Shown here: positions 36,735 to 48,514 of the stretch, in pieces
How positions within the stretch are numbered: the stretch's first letter is position 1
How the letters are laid out: each line of letters starts with the position of its first letter
NCBI GenBank assembly: GCA_949316235.1
Contig: OX438748.1
Location: 24,740,575-24,804,574, forward strand
Direction of reading: 5' to 3'
DNA from: Oegoconia quadripuncta
Lineage: Eukaryota > Arthropoda > Insecta > Lepidoptera > Autostichidae
Length of the DNA stretch: 64,000 nucleotides
The notes under the pieces: model-generated
The model's input: the letters and a program-made list of their open reading frames with translations, nothing else
Databases searched by the model: none
What the model was told of the DNA's origin: nothing
Position numbers and translations under genes: made by a program

Positions 36735-38854
36735 CAGGGCGTCCCAAAGTTATGGGACATGAAGGGGAAGTACCTTAAATATTGTAGATAGTGAATTTTG
36801 CTCAAAGAAGACTTTATGTTATTTTTAAAAGTTAGTAATTCTGCATTCATAGATTTTCTAAAAATTACTTGCTTCGGCTGGGAATCGAACCGACTTAAAT
36901 GTGAAAAAAAAAACACCCTACTTTTATGATGCCAATCGAAAGAATAGCTAAAAAATAATAACTCTGCCTAAGTAACATAGTATTTTAAAAGAAAGGAACA
37001 ACATAAAATGATTGAGTCAAATTTCAAGAAAGTTATTTATTGCCGACGACGTTCGAAAAGTAGCGATATTATCATTCCAAAGATAGCATTGATTATTCGT
37101 AAATAAGTACCCACTTCATAAAATAGGTACTAACATAGTTTTCCTTATTATAAGTGCACGTGTAGATGAAATGATAAAACTTGTATTTCAATACGTCCTC
37201 TGTAAGCTAGACAGAAGGCAAATTAAAAACAAAAATAAATAATTTATAATTTGAAAATGGAACAGTTTATGACAGCGTTTGTTTGAATGCATACTTTTTA
37301 AGATATTTTAAAAAGAAGTGATATTTTTAAATGTTGTTCTTAAATTTGAAAATGGAACAGTATGTGCGAGCGTTTGTTTTTCGGATATTGATCTGTTTAG
37401 TCTCAATTCACTTACACAAGTGTTATTGTGTTAATTTATTGCGAACATGGCATATCAAGTAAGTTTTGATCTAATGGAAGCATATTTTTTGAACGATAAA
37501 GATATCTCTAGAAGTTTGCGGTGGTATGGCGTAAAATATCCTGATAGACAAATACCGTCTCGTAAAGTTTTGAAAAGGCTTGTGAACAATTTGAAAACTC
37601 TGGGACGTTTCGATAAACGCCCAAGAGAACCACAGCAAGAAAACCATACGATCAACGACGAAGAACTTGGTATTTTAATTTACTTTTCGGCTTTTCCGAA
37701 AGCATCGGTGAGAGAAGGAGAACATGAAATTGGAGTTTCAAAAAGTAAAATACACCGTGTATTAAAAAAACACGGTTTTAAGAGTTATGTTGAAGGACGA
37801 TTGGTTCAAAAATTACTTCCGGGCGATACAGAAAGGAGAAAAAATTTCTGTCTTGATATCCAGGCACGATTGCTCGAAGATCCAAATTTTTTGGATAATA
37901 TTATTTGGACAGACGAATCTAACTTTAGCAATAACGGTATGTATAACCGCAACAATAATCGTATTTGGTCTAAAGAAAATCCCCTACGAGTGACTGAAAC
38001 TAATAACCAAGTGCGTTTTTCACTCAACTGTTGGTGCGGACTTTTAAAAAACCGGGTTTTCTTAATCCATTTTTACCAAGGAACCTTGAACACAGAAAAG
38101 TATTTAGGAATACTTCAAATTTTAAGGGATAAGATAAGAAACCATTCCGCGGCGGAGCAAGAAAACTTAATTTTCCAACAAGATGGAGCTCCGGCTCATA
38201 ATAGTCGGAGAGCAGCAGATTTTCTAAATGAATGTTTTCCTACATGGATTGGTACAAATGGACCGATTAGATGGCCGGCCAGATCCCCGGACCTCACACC
38301 ATTAGATTTCTTCTTTTGGGGATACGTGAAAGATATGCTATACAAAAAGCGATACGAGAACGTAGGCGAGTTGCAAACAGAATTGTGCCATATCACATCG
38401 AGTGTTCACCATAAAATGATTAGAAAATCAACAGGCAGCGGGCTCATTAAAAGATTGGCGATTTGCGTAAGACAAGAGGGATCACATTTTGAGCATTTAA
38501 TTAATTAATTTACAAAAAAATACCTACTTAATTGACTACGGCAGTTTCATGTATGTTTTTTATTTGATTAAAATGATTAATTTCACGTTGTTCCTTTCTT
38601 TTAAAATACTATGTTACTTAGGCAGAGTTATTATTTTTTAGCTATTCTTTCGATTGGCATCATAAAAGTAGGGTGTTTTTTTTTTCACATTTGAGTCGGT
38701 TCGATTCCCAGCCGAAGCAAATAATTTTTAGAAAATCTATGAATGCAGAATTACTAACTTTTAAAAATAACATAAAGTCTTCTTTGAGCAAAATTCACTA
38801 TCTACGATATTTAAGGTACTTCCCCTTCATGTCCCATAACTTTGGGACGCCCTG
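36735..38854 (+). mobile_element. Tc1/mariner-superfamily transposon with ~270-bp TIRs, apparently intact
   Basis: Flanked by TA on both sides (36733-36734 and 38855-38856). Left end cagggcgtcccaaagttatg, right end its complement. TIRs extend from 36735 to about 37003 and from about 38588 to 38854, nearly identical. Between left TIR and ORF lie two direct repeats of aatttgaaaatggaacagt (about 37248 and 37342), possible transposase-binding sites. One intact ORF. A deleted relative is at 53.4 kb. Confidence 0.92.
37447..38508 (+). CDS. Transposase, mariner-like with DD40D spacing, intact
   Basis: 353 codons, no stop or frameshift. The N-terminus (about 1-55: MEAYFLNDKDISRSLRWYGV, YPDRQIPSRKVL) is a helix-turn-helix region of the type found in the insect DUF4817 transposases. 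A second HTH follows at about 85-112. Catalytic Asp candidates are D156 in IIWTDESNF, D246 in LIFQQDGAPAH and D287 in SPDLTPLDFFFWGY. There are 40 residues between the second and third, longer than the 34 of classical mariner. It cuts and pastes the surrounding element at TA sites. The ATG follows gcgaac; no splice site is needed. Confidence 0.9.
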   Translation: MAYQVSFDLMEAYFLNDKDISRSLRWYGVKYPDRQIPSRKVLKRLVNNLKTLGRFDKRPREPQQENHTINDEELGILIYFSAFPKASVREGEHEIGVSKSKIHRVLKKHGFKSYVEGRLVQKLLPGDTERRKNFCLDIQARLLEDPNFLDNIIWTDESNFSNNGMYNRNNNRIWSKENPLRVTETNNQVRFSLNCWCGLLKNRVFLIHFYQGTLNTEKYLGILQILRDKIRNHSAAEQENLIFQQDGAPAHNSRRAADFLNECFPTWIGTNGPIRWPARSPDLTPLDFFFWGYVKDMLYKKRYENVGELQTELCHITSSVHHKMIRKSTGSGLIKRLAICVRQEGSHFEHLIN

Positions 38855-38929
38855 TATATATTTTAAATCATTGGTGCACTAACCTACTTGCTTTTATCCC
38901 GTTCTACTTTTTTTTTCTCTACCCAAAGG

Positions 38930-39065
38930 TTGTTTGGTAGAAATCGCTTAATAGCGATAAGACCGCCTGGTTGTACAATTATAATTTTTTTGAAGCTATA
39001 TTTAAGTAGTGTATTGTAGAATTTTGTGCAATAAAGTGTACTTGATTGATTGATTGATTGATAAA
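38930..39065 (+). mobile_element. LINE 3' end with conserved hairpin
   Basis: tagaaatcgcttaatagcgataagaccgcc, gtgcaataaagtgtactt, then (GATT)n. Confidence 0.65.
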
Positions 39066-39718
39066 AACTAAAATTAAATACAACTGTTACAACTTATAAT
39101 AGAGTTGTATGTATATCTGTACCACAAATGGGCCATCGCTCAGTGTGGATTCTCACCTATAGCGGTAAGACACTGATTTTCAGCTAGTACCCTGCGAGAG
39201 AAAGCGAGGGTAGGGTACTAGTGCAAAAAATTTCAATAACAATCATAAGTGTGTATTCTATAAAGATCATGTTGTACGGTGGTGTATAGCAATTGTATGG
39301 GTCATAATGATACTCGTTTAAAATAATAATTGTCAAAAGAGGACTTAACATAATTAACTAAATACCTACAACGCGAACGAGTCAAGATGTCTGTGAGCAG
39401 CTACCGCTAAGCTATTCGAAATGTTGCAAATGCTTTTGGAATATTCTTCTTTTGTATTTCTAGCAGATGTGCTTTAATTCGCTTCTTGAAAGAAAGCTTA
39501 GATGTAAATACATGCTGTAGGTGGTATGGCCTCTTTCCTTTTGCTATTAGCTGGGTGGATGGATACCACCCTCCAATAATTTCTACCGCCAAGTAATTCT
39601 GGCGTCTAATTAGAATACCTCTGACTGATTTATATAAATCTGACAATGGATAAAGTCAGCGGTATGAGACAGTCACTTCCAAATTCAACTTGCATCAAAA
39701 CATTATTAACAAATTTAA

Positions 39719-40030
39719 CCGCCTCCGTGGCTCAATGTAAGCAACGAGTACTATTCGAAGGTCGCGGGTTCGCGGTACATGTTTAAGTACTCGGTTTGGT
39801 TAGTGGTAGGGTATATTAAATGTCCGCCTGGCTAGCTACCACCATCTTATTTAAATCTGCCGCCAAGCAGCAATATTAATAGTATAGTTGTGTTCCGGTT
39901 ATCAGAGATAAGATAGCCAGTCCTCCAAATGTGTTAGTGTTTCCGGGTCAGTACGCTTCCACGTTGAACCTCATCTTCACTTAACATCAGGTGTGATTGA
40001 GGTAAAGTACCAACCCGTTGTGCATAAAAA
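39719..40030 (+). repeat. SINE family A
   Basis: ccgcctccgtggctcaatgt, a head deletion around gcgggttcgcggtacatg, tail to cccgttgtgcataaaaa. Confidence 0.85.
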
Positions 40031-40059
40031 AAAAACAGTATGCATCATTTTCTTGGCCT

Positions 40060-40235
40060 AGTCCCAAAGCGCAGAACGTCCTTTTCTTCCAATGTCCTCT
40101 ATCAGCCACCTCATCAAATGAGTATTGTGTCAAAAAATTCATAGACGAAATGTTTCATAGCCAGTTACAAAAATATAAATTTTCTAAGCTCCAAACCGGT
40201 TACTTATTAGAAATATTAAATTGAATGTAAATATA
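40060..40235 (+). pseudogene. Probable retroelement C-terminal scrap
   Basis: Frame FIDEMFHSQLQKYKFSKLQT then GYLLEILN and a stop, directly after a SINE. Not identified. Confidence 0.3.
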
Positions 40236-40259
40236 TTTTTAAGTAATTGCCCTCACATA

Positions 40260-41700
40260 GTCATATTATTTATTGCTCATGTGGTAATTATAGGATGTTA
40301 AAAATATAATTAGTTACGAAGGAAGACTGAAATAAAGGAATATTTCTTCTTTTGTAACTGCTTACGGAACATGGTTATCTAGATGACCGAAATCCGTTTT
40401 TACAGCCAATTAAATCTGAAGAAAACCCCGTTCTGCTCACTAATAAAGCATCTCCACACAAAACGAACGGACGTATTTCACACAACACGCCCGCCCCATT
40501 CGCTTCGCGTAAATAAATAATAGCAATAAATAATCTGCCGCTGACACCGGACCGTGTGGAGTGGCCTTTACTTCGCGTCATTGCGATCGTAAGCGGCCGC
40601 GTATTACACCGAGACGTAAGCAATTACATGATAAATATAAAATATACAAAAGCAAAACACCTCTAACTGAAACATTCTGTGTAAGTTAGGTAATGAGCGC
40701 TTCTGGACTATTGATATATATGCTGTAGATACTCGTACGGTCACGCGAACAAATCTTTTTAGCGCTTTTCTGAGTAGATAAAACTGCGCCATCTCTTAGA
40801 ATCCTCGAGAACTAGGACTATTGACAATAATTTGCCCAAACCACCGCGCACAACCTATTTTTTTTAAGTCTGTGGTCACAACTTATAATTCGATCACATA
40901 CAAGTGCAAGAAAAAATTACAATATTTTATATAAAAATATGAGTTTTCGATTATTATAGTTATATTTAAAGATACTCGCATATTTTTGGTAATTTTTCTG
41001 TTGTATTAATGATTTTTTACAATAAAAAATTTTTTATTGTAAAAATCATTAATACAACAGCAACATACAAGCATTTGATACGACAGTTCGCTATCGAAGT
41101 CGGTGTATAACTGAGTTTCTGTTGGTTCCAAACTCCCGTTTTAACACCAATGAAGTGGTACCATTTTGATTGTTTGAACGACCCAACAAAATATGAGTCT
41201 ATACGTTCTGGACGCATTGTTTCGTTTTCATAGGATGCAAAATAAACTGAAAATTTTAAACAACACCAGACCTCGTGAAATATTCTCGTACTTTAAAACC
41301 GACGACGTTAAAACACAACGTCGAGACTTGCACAATATTTAATGCGTTTACTGGAGCGTATTAATTGCGGCAGCTCTTCTTGAATACATAATTTTTCAAT
41401 TCGATGGGGATGGAAATTATTTTTTCAAGATTATTTAGTTAAAAGGGGCGTTATGGGTTTCAGAAGCTAATGCAAATAATAACATTTATTATCTTCTCTT
41501 TTGGTTCACCGTTCGGAACAGTGTGACAGTCAGATTTCTTTTATTGGAATGCCTTTTGTTGTTTCGCGCCGGCTTATGCTGTGCTTTGTTTAGCGCTTAG
41601 TGCTTTCTGCAATGATTTATTGCTTCGTCGAATATAAAGAAATAGGTTGAACCTATTTTAGTGACCTGTCATATCAAAATTATGAATATTTGAAATGAAG
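40260..41700. other. Low-repeat DNA with a GC-richer patch and a long palindrome
   Basis: Positions 40420-40620 are richer in GC (cgtcattgcgatcgtaagcg) with no coding frame I can recognise. The palindrome is listed separately. Confidence 0.4.
40998..41060. repeat. Near-perfect palindrome, ~31-bp arms
   Basis: ctgttgtattaatgatt...acaataaaaaa meets ttttttattgt...aatcattaatacaacag with one extra T in the left arm and no loop. Confidence 0.92.
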
Positions 41701-42296
41701 ATAAGTTTCAGGCACTTGCCTAGGCCAACACAGCGAGGCATCTGCTGAAGGTCGAAATGGTGAAATAGATAGATCCCACCTCCGCACTCCTCCTACTGTA
41801 ACTTCTGTAAGCCAGGATCAACAGTGGTACTCTGCACAACGCCTACTGAAGGTAGACGGTGTACTACGTGACTTTATTGCTACCTTGGACCCCAGACTAA
41901 TTATAGAAAGGATTTAGGGATGAAAATATAGGAAAGAATTGAAGTTCCACTTTCCTCCCCGCAAATGGGAGTGTAGCTAATGTGACGGAAAAGGCCAAAG
42001 AGGCTACCCCTATGGGGGAGAGAACCATTGCAATAGATAGTAGATTTACTGTAGAACCGACTTACCTAAAACTAATTAAAAATTTAGAAAACCCCTTACC
42101 AAATTTATGGTACAAATGATTAAATCGTCCAGGTCTGGACCAAAAGATAATGTTGAAAGCTGAATATCTTTGAAACGACTTAAGCTGTTTCCATCGAATG
42201 GTTGAGAACGTTTCTCCGGGTTTAATAGAATGTACGAGTAATTATAAAAAATTATTTAGATCTACGTAACACGGTAGTACAGGTGGACGATCATGT

Positions 42297-42715
42297 CCAC
42301 CGTAAAGGTCGTAATGTATGGATCGGAGTGTTGGGCCATGAAAAAGAAGTATGAAAGAAAATTGCATGCACCAGAGATAAGAATGTTGAGATGGATGAGT
42401 GGAGTAATGAGGATGGGTAAAATAAGAAATAAGTATAATGTAAGAGGGAATTTAAAAGTGGCACCCGTGACAGAACATTGAAGGAAATCGTTTGGCTTGA
42501 TATGGACATGTTATGAGGAGAGATGAAACGCATGCTACTAAGAGAATGATGAATATGGCTGTCGATGGTTGAATGGAAGAGGAAGACCAGGGAAAAGATG
42601 GATGGATTGTGTGAGGGGTGATATGAACGAAAAGGGCGTGAATCATGAGGTAACGGATGATAGAGGAGATTTCAAGAAAAAGACGTCCTAGGCCGACCCC
42701 AAATAAATTGGGACT
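42297..42715 (+). pseudogene. RTE-like retrotransposon C-terminus, frameshifted
   Basis: VVMYGSECWAMKKKYERKLH, PEIRMLRWMSGVMRMGKIRN, then after breaks GRPGKRWMDCV and NEKGVNHEVTDDRGDFKKK. A very common insect retroposon relic. Ends near ccccaaataaattgggacta. Confidence 0.82.
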
Positions 42716-42719
42716 AGGG

Positions 42720-43380
42720 CAAGAAGACGGTAGTCACATAATTTTAAATATAAAAAATAATAAAAAATAATAAAAAAATAAACTTACAAAGCCCTCGAAA
42801 TAAATCGAAAAACTTCTAAAGTGCTAAACCAATTTTTTTCTCCTGTTTCTTCCTGCGTTTTCATTAGTTATTTTCTTATCAAGGCCATCTTCAATTTTGC
42901 ACGAAGTTTCACAGTTGTTCAATCACGTGATAACAACAATTGACTAGCCTTAATACGTAACGAATCACAAACGCAATGTTAGGTTGAACCGGGAGATGCG
43001 ACGCGCGAGCAAAAAAATCAGCGAAAAAAAGCTGGCACAAACGAGCTACGCTGCTACGAATTACTAATAGAAACTAGAGTAAGATAGAAAATTCTATTCC
43101 CGGTTGAGTAGGTATATGTTGCCCTTTAGATCTTTACTGTATACTTGGAAATTTAGTTACCTGTCGTTGATTTTGACTTCAAGGTATCACTATATAATGA
43201 ACTGTTGTTTTGACTGTACCTGAAACAAAAATTACTTACATTAGTATACAAAAAATGATAGCGTCACTGAACTTCGAAATACAAACGTGTGATGTACTGT
43301 GGTTCCGATACTCCGTTGGTCGACACATGTTTGTGGGATAAACCATACAGCAACAGAATACTTTTTCGACGAGTGCTAGT
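42720..43380. other. No recognisable feature
   Basis: AT-rich DNA, no exon seen. Confidence 0.5.
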
Positions 43381-43384
43381 GGCA

Positions 43385-43510
43385 GTCCCCAACCCGCATT
43401 TGGGTCAGCGTGGTGGACTATGGCCCATACTCTCTTATTATACGAGGGAAGGCCTACATCCCTGCAATGGGATGTCTACGGGCTGAGCTGATGTGGATGA
43501 TGATAAGCGC
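43385..43510 (+). repeat. Interspersed repeat (ccccaacccgcatttgggtcagcg)
   Basis: cagcgtggtggactatggcc, atacgagggaaggcctacat, gatgtctacgggctgagc: best copy of this family in the window. Confidence 0.65.
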
Positions 43511-43574
43511 TAGTGCGAAAGAGACCTTAGTAGCGAGCGAGCGAAGTGAGCGAGCAAAATCTGTCGGAGCACCG

Positions 43575-43737
43575 CAACACTGGTGTCGATTCGGATGTAC
43601 ACCAACTAAACTAAACTAAGCTAAAACCAGTTTTGGAGTGGTGACGTCGCATCGTACTGTTCCAGGGAGAAAGAGACAGTACTACTTTAAAACTGGTTTT
43701 AGTTTAGTTGGTGTACATCCGAATAGACACCACTGTT
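43575..43737. mobile_element. Foldback MITE, second copy of the 4.65-kb element
   Basis: ctggtgtcgattcggatgta ... tacatccgaatagacaccac with the same core gttttggagtggtgacgtcg. Confidence 0.82.
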
Positions 43738-44247
43738 GGTTAGGGCCAGAAGTTAGGTTGAATATGTTGAACATATTGAGCACACTCTGGGAGTGCTATC
43801 GCACTAGCGTTCATCAAAGAAGTAGTCTGTCGATTTATGGTTTATAGCACAAGCAATGTGTCGACCAACAGACCAACATAGTTCTTTGGCAAAACAATCG
43901 ACTTCAGTAAATTTCTACCTAAAAGTCTACCTCCGAAGTGCATAATCAGTTCTTAACCAAATTTATATTTTTCTTTGTGATTTACGCATTTGCCCATAAT
44001 CTCACCCGATGGAAAGTGGTGATCGAAGATGAAGCACGCGATCTCAGTAAATGCCTATTCACTCTACTTTTGCAGATTCTATGGTTGTAGGTTCAGGAAA
44101 GACTGACGCTGGAAGGGAGTACCCTGTTTTGATTGCTGTTCGTATTATAAATGAAGAGACTGTCTACTGAACTACGGGACCACTGTAGCGATAACTTTAT
44201 CAAACAAAAAAAAAACAATCATCAAAATCGGTTATCAAAAAAAAATA

Positions 44248-44460
44248 TTAATCTTTTTTATTTAGGACCACCAGCACATACAGTTCACATTTTGATCCCC
44301 TATCACCACCATTTAAAGCTTTGCATTGACCGTCCTTAACTCTGAATAAATAATCAGATTTCAAGTCAGTTGAAATCGATGACTCAAATACAATATAATG
44401 AATAGATGTCACATTTTTCAATTGACTGCACATGAACCCCATATCTCTGTATTCATTGGA
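44248..44460 (-). CDS. Unidentified small ORF
   Basis: Reads YIVFESSISTDLKSDYLFRV then ALNGGDRGSKCELYVLVVLN. No family recognised; low confidence that it is a gene. Confidence 0.15.
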   Translation of the reverse strand, partial: SNEYRDMGFMCSQLKNVTSIHYIVFESSISTDLKSDYLFRVKDGQCKALNGGDRGSKCELYVLVVLNKKD

Positions 44461-44779
44461 ATGTATTTGCTATGTATGTTATGTATTACAATATTTTCAG
44501 GTCACTGAGCTGTGGAAGAGAATTATTATTGACGGCCATTACGATATTTCCACCTCACTTTTGGTATTTCATTTTTGGATGATGACAACCATTCAGACCA
44601 TGTCAAATCTAATCAATACTTTTATATTTATGGTAATATTTACACTTGAAAATAGTTCTTGGAGGTACTAGAATTGAGAGAAGAAATTGAAGGAGTAATA
44701 GAATTGAAAAAAGACAAACCCTCTGAGGTTCTCGCTAGCTCCTGTCATGAGTGGTCGCGTTCCGAGCTAGTGGTAGTTT

Positions 44780-45480
44780 TAACACCTACAACATTAAATT
44801 AAAGTTACCACTGTGTACTTAATTGCGTTGTAGAAGATGCGTAAGACAATTTACTAGTGATATTTGCCCTTGGTGAAATTGTTTATAAAATATAAAATTG
44901 TTTATGATCAATTTTTTGAAAATAGTTACAGGAGTACTATGTATATTCTCCGACGCAATGAGATTCAAAATGGTAATTTTAATCTAATAGTCCATGTTTT
45001 TATTACTAAATACCTACCTAATTAAAAATGTATTCTAACAATTCTGTAGCTTGCTTTAGGTATAGTATAGGTATTTAGATAAAAAACCTACAAAATTAAA
45101 TTAAAGTTACCACTGTGCAATTCATTGCGTTGTAGAAGATGCTAAGACCTCCTAAAACGATTTTCTAAAAAAAATAATCAATTGCTACTTCATAATTTCT
45201 AACAATTGTTTATAGAGTCGTGGATATTTGCTCTACCTGAAATTTTTAATCAATGTAAAGTAGTTATTAATCGATTTTCTTGAAAATAGTTACAGGTATA
45301 AGTATATTCTTCGACGCAATGAAATTCACAGTAACTATTTTAATCATATAGTCCATGTTTTATTACTTAATACTTTGTTAGAAAACATTTTTACTCTATC
45401 ACTGACAGGTACTCTATACCTGTGCAAAATTAACGCCTTTAAGATTATACTTAGGAAGTTATAAGTGTATCCATACTGAA
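44780..45480. repeat. Unclassified repeat, copies 2 and 3 in tandem
   Basis: 44780-45010 and 45030-45480 each contain aaattaaagttaccactgtg, gttgtagaagatgc, ttgaaaatagttacagg and cgacgcaatgag/aaattca, matching 21.6-22.07 kb. Confidence 0.65.
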
Positions 45481-45661
45481 ATATAGACTAGGTGAGTAGC
45501 GGGAATATTGTTTCAAATTTTCGAAGGGGGTCGACGGTAATATACCATGGCATGTTGAGCTATCAAGAGGAGAGTTGATCAGAGTTTCCAGAAGGTAAAG
45601 AATGTAGTAAATGTGGAACTCAGATTGTAGAAATACTTTGTAGGACGAATAAGGACCTCGT

Positions 45662-45925
45662 GGTTTCGGCATGCTAAAGAATTGAAGTGCGGCTGGGCGG
45701 GTTATGTGGGCCGCATGCCTTGCGAGTTTTGGGTAAATGCGTCCACTATTTGGACTCCTACAACCGCCAGACGCAAACGTGGCAGACCGCGAAAACGGTG
45801 GAGCGACGAGCTTGACAGTTTTAATAAGGGATGGTTTGTGCTCGCCAAGAACCAAAACGACTGGAAACAGATGAGGAGGCCTTTGCCCAGCAGTGGGACA
45901 CTATGGGCTCTTAATAATAATGAAG
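45662..45925 (+). pseudogene. RTE-type retrotransposon C-terminus
   Basis: KCGWAGYVGRMPCEFWVNAS, TARRKRGRPRKRWSDELDSF, then after a frame change [12 protein letters not shown] and stops. Same terminus as 2.3 kb but with a longer upstream part (WAGHVARM-type motif). Confidence 0.8.
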
Positions 45926-46108
45926 GAATAGAACCAACCAATCTTTCCCGTGGGTGTCTTTAAAGGTGACTAAGGGACCTTCCGCCAAAAATACCTGCAA
46001 TATAGTCTTGTATAGATTTGCATGTTTCACCGGCAATGGGCTCACCCCCTGTCACGTGTGCATATCTGATAAACCGTGGATGTCATTTCAAGCATTAAAG
46101 CTTTAAGA

Positions 46109-46345
46109 GGGCTGATTGGTGCAGTGGATAGTGACCCTATCAGCGAAATCAACGGTTACGGGTTCGAATCCAGCGAGGTGAAAATATTTGTGTGATGAAA
46201 TCGAAAATTTCTGCCCGAGTCGGGGATTATATAATTATTTATGTATATTTATGTATCTTTATCCGTTATCTAGTATCCAAAGTACAAGCATAGTTTTAGA
46301 CTAGACCATTGGTGTAAGTGTCCCAAATATTTATAAATTTATTAT
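46109..46345 (+). repeat. SINE family B, gatagtgaccctatc subtype
   Basis: ttggtgcagtggatagtgac, B-box-like ggttcgaatcc, body to gaccattggtgtaagtgtcc. Confidence 0.78.
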
Positions 46346-46349
46346 TATT

Positions 46350-47125
46350 ATTTAATGTTCGGAGCACCTGAAGGGGTATGTTTGGGATACATTTGACCAC
46401 CCTATTTTGGGTTAAAGAATATGTAGGTATGTATTAAGCACCTTTCGCGTTAACGAGGAACGCAAGTGCTTCCTCCGTGATTCGTTGCGCATATTTACTG
46501 ACACATTTGCTTATTATATTTTTTGAAAAGGATTACAAGAATTTCCAAGCTGTCCTAGAATATTATGGGACGCTACAAAATCCGAGAACCTTCAGAGTGA
46601 GCTTGAATAATTCATAATTCAGTACAACTTTAGCTTTACTATCAACAGTGCATGTTATTACAGCAGTGAGACAAGTTTAAAAATTTGGAAACATTTAAAC
46701 CTATCTTGAAGCCCGTATCGGACTGATGCTGAATTGTTGTATTGCGGGGGGTGTATTATGCTATGACATTAATATGTATTCATAATAAGGTAGATAGAAG
46801 TCAGTGCATAATAATAATAATAAATAATAATAAAGGTATTTATTCATCACAAAAAAGAAAAAAAACACAAGCATACATAGAATCGAGAACCACAGTATTG
46901 TGATGAATGGGTAGGGTCTCAGTAGTGTTGCTGATTTTCAGTCCCCCCCTGTAGAGTAGTTGCTGCCACCAAAGACAGTATTAGGCGACTTTCCAATGGC
47001 TAACGATTTTTTTATATATTTTTGTTTTCTGGCTCTGGACAACGTAGAAATTAAATTAAAATATATAAGAGCAATATGGGTACAAAGCTACGCCTTGATT
47101 AGTTTACTTTTTTTTGTTTTGTCTG
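46350..47125. other. No gene; simple (AAT)n repeat at 46.81 kb
   Basis: AT-rich DNA with an (ataata)n tract and a minus LINE-type tail near 46.83-46.9 kb. Confidence 0.5.
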
Positions 47126-47139
47126 TTTCGAGTATTTAG

Positions 47140-47375
47140 CAAACTCAAACTCAAACTCAAAGCATTTTATTTCAACGTAAGATACATGATATCATTTGTT
47201 GAATGTCAATTTAAATCTATTGGAAATAAAAATAGGGCTAAGCATTTTTCGGTCAGTCAGTATGTCCAAGCTACCACCGCTTCGGAAAGGGAAATCATCT
47301 GTGGGAAAAGAAGCGGCGCAAGAAACCCACAGGATCATTTTCTTTTCTTTTCCAATGACAAGTTAAGAATTACGT
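47140..47375 (+). repeat. LINE-derived repeat, fuller copy of 17.98 kb
   Basis: (aaactc)n, tttatttcaacgtaagatac, then aagaagcggcgcaagaaacc. Plus/minus orientation of the parent LINE not resolved. Confidence 0.65.
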
Positions 47376-47399
47376 ATTAAAAATACGGTAATTAACCGG

Positions 47400-48165
47400 T
47401 CAAGTGCGTGTCGGATCAAGCGCATTGTAGGGTTCCGTACGTGCCCTCACAATATGCGGACTTAGATTTTATTTCTGAAAGGAAGGGAGGTATAAAAGGA
47501 AAGGATAAAGAAAAAAGGACAGATTTTAAAGAATGGAACAAATTTAATTTTAATTTTATTACTTACTATATAACAAGCTAAGGTTTTCATTATTTCAAAA
47601 ACATTAGAAGGATGTAAGCAGCTGTTTTGCGTTATGCGTAGCGCGGCAATAGCTGACAGAAATGAAAGAAAAGAATAGCTATATTGAGGTAATCTTTACC
47701 AGTTATTCAACAATACAAGTTTACAAGATTTTTCATGTCCAAAAAACAATGAGTAATATTACAACGTATCGTAACGAATTTCGCTGTTGAGTATCCAATG
47801 TGAGAGTCATTATTGATTTAATATGTACATTCTTCATATATGTCAAATTTAATCCAATAACTGTTTATCTTATGTGTGTCACTTGAGTCCAATTAGTACA
47901 TAAGAGATATATGTACGGTCTACCAGATGGCATGTCTGTGTGGTGGACTGTACATAACAGCAGGCTGTGGCCGAAAATCAGCGGCCGCTGGTGCCCAGCG
48001 ACCATATGCTGAGCTACAGACCTTTTTGTCATAACTACAAAGTCATTTTATATTTTAGTTTATACTGTTTTCTTGGCAAATAAAGATTTTTATTATTATT
48101 ATTACATTTTTAATAGATTGAGATTAAAATTTGCTATCGGTAGGAAAGTCGTCTTATGGTGACTA
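47400..48165. other. No recognisable gene
   Basis: Includes a short retroposon-like end near 47.87-48.1 kb (ggcaaataaagatttttatt). Confidence 0.45.
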
Positions 48166-48172
48166 AATACTT

Positions 48173-48510
48173 TTTTTTATGCACAACGGGTTAGTGCTTG
48201 ATCTCAATCCACCATCAGGTGAAAATCAGTTAAGTGAAGATGAGGCCGAAGCGAGGTAGCGTAGCCGGAAACCCCATCTTATTTGGGGGACTGGCTATAT
48301 TATCTCTGACAACCGGAACACAACAATGCTATTAACATTGCTGTTTGGCTGCAGATTTAGATAAGATGGTGATAGCTAGCCAGGAGGACATTTAAAATGC
48401 TCTACCACCAACCAAACCGAGTACTTAAACATGTACCCCGCTGGGGATCGAACCCGCGACCTCCGAATCGTAAACCCAATGTTGTTTACATTGAGCCACG
48501 GAGGCGGTTA
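48173..48510 (-). repeat. SINE family A, full length, minus
   Basis: ttatgcacaacgggttagtg to attgagccacggaggcggtt. Confidence 0.88.
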
Positions 48511-48514
48511 AAAA

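Noticed and set aside
36704..36916. Repeated small protein MFFFSHLSRFDSQPKQ... found at four sites
   Set aside because: It lies wholly within the transposon inverted repeats; a by-product of TIR duplication, not a gene.
40375..40623. Promoter or upstream Dscam-like exon in a GC-richer patch
   Set aside because: No Ig-like frame with a phase-1 donor, no core promoter elements I could defend.
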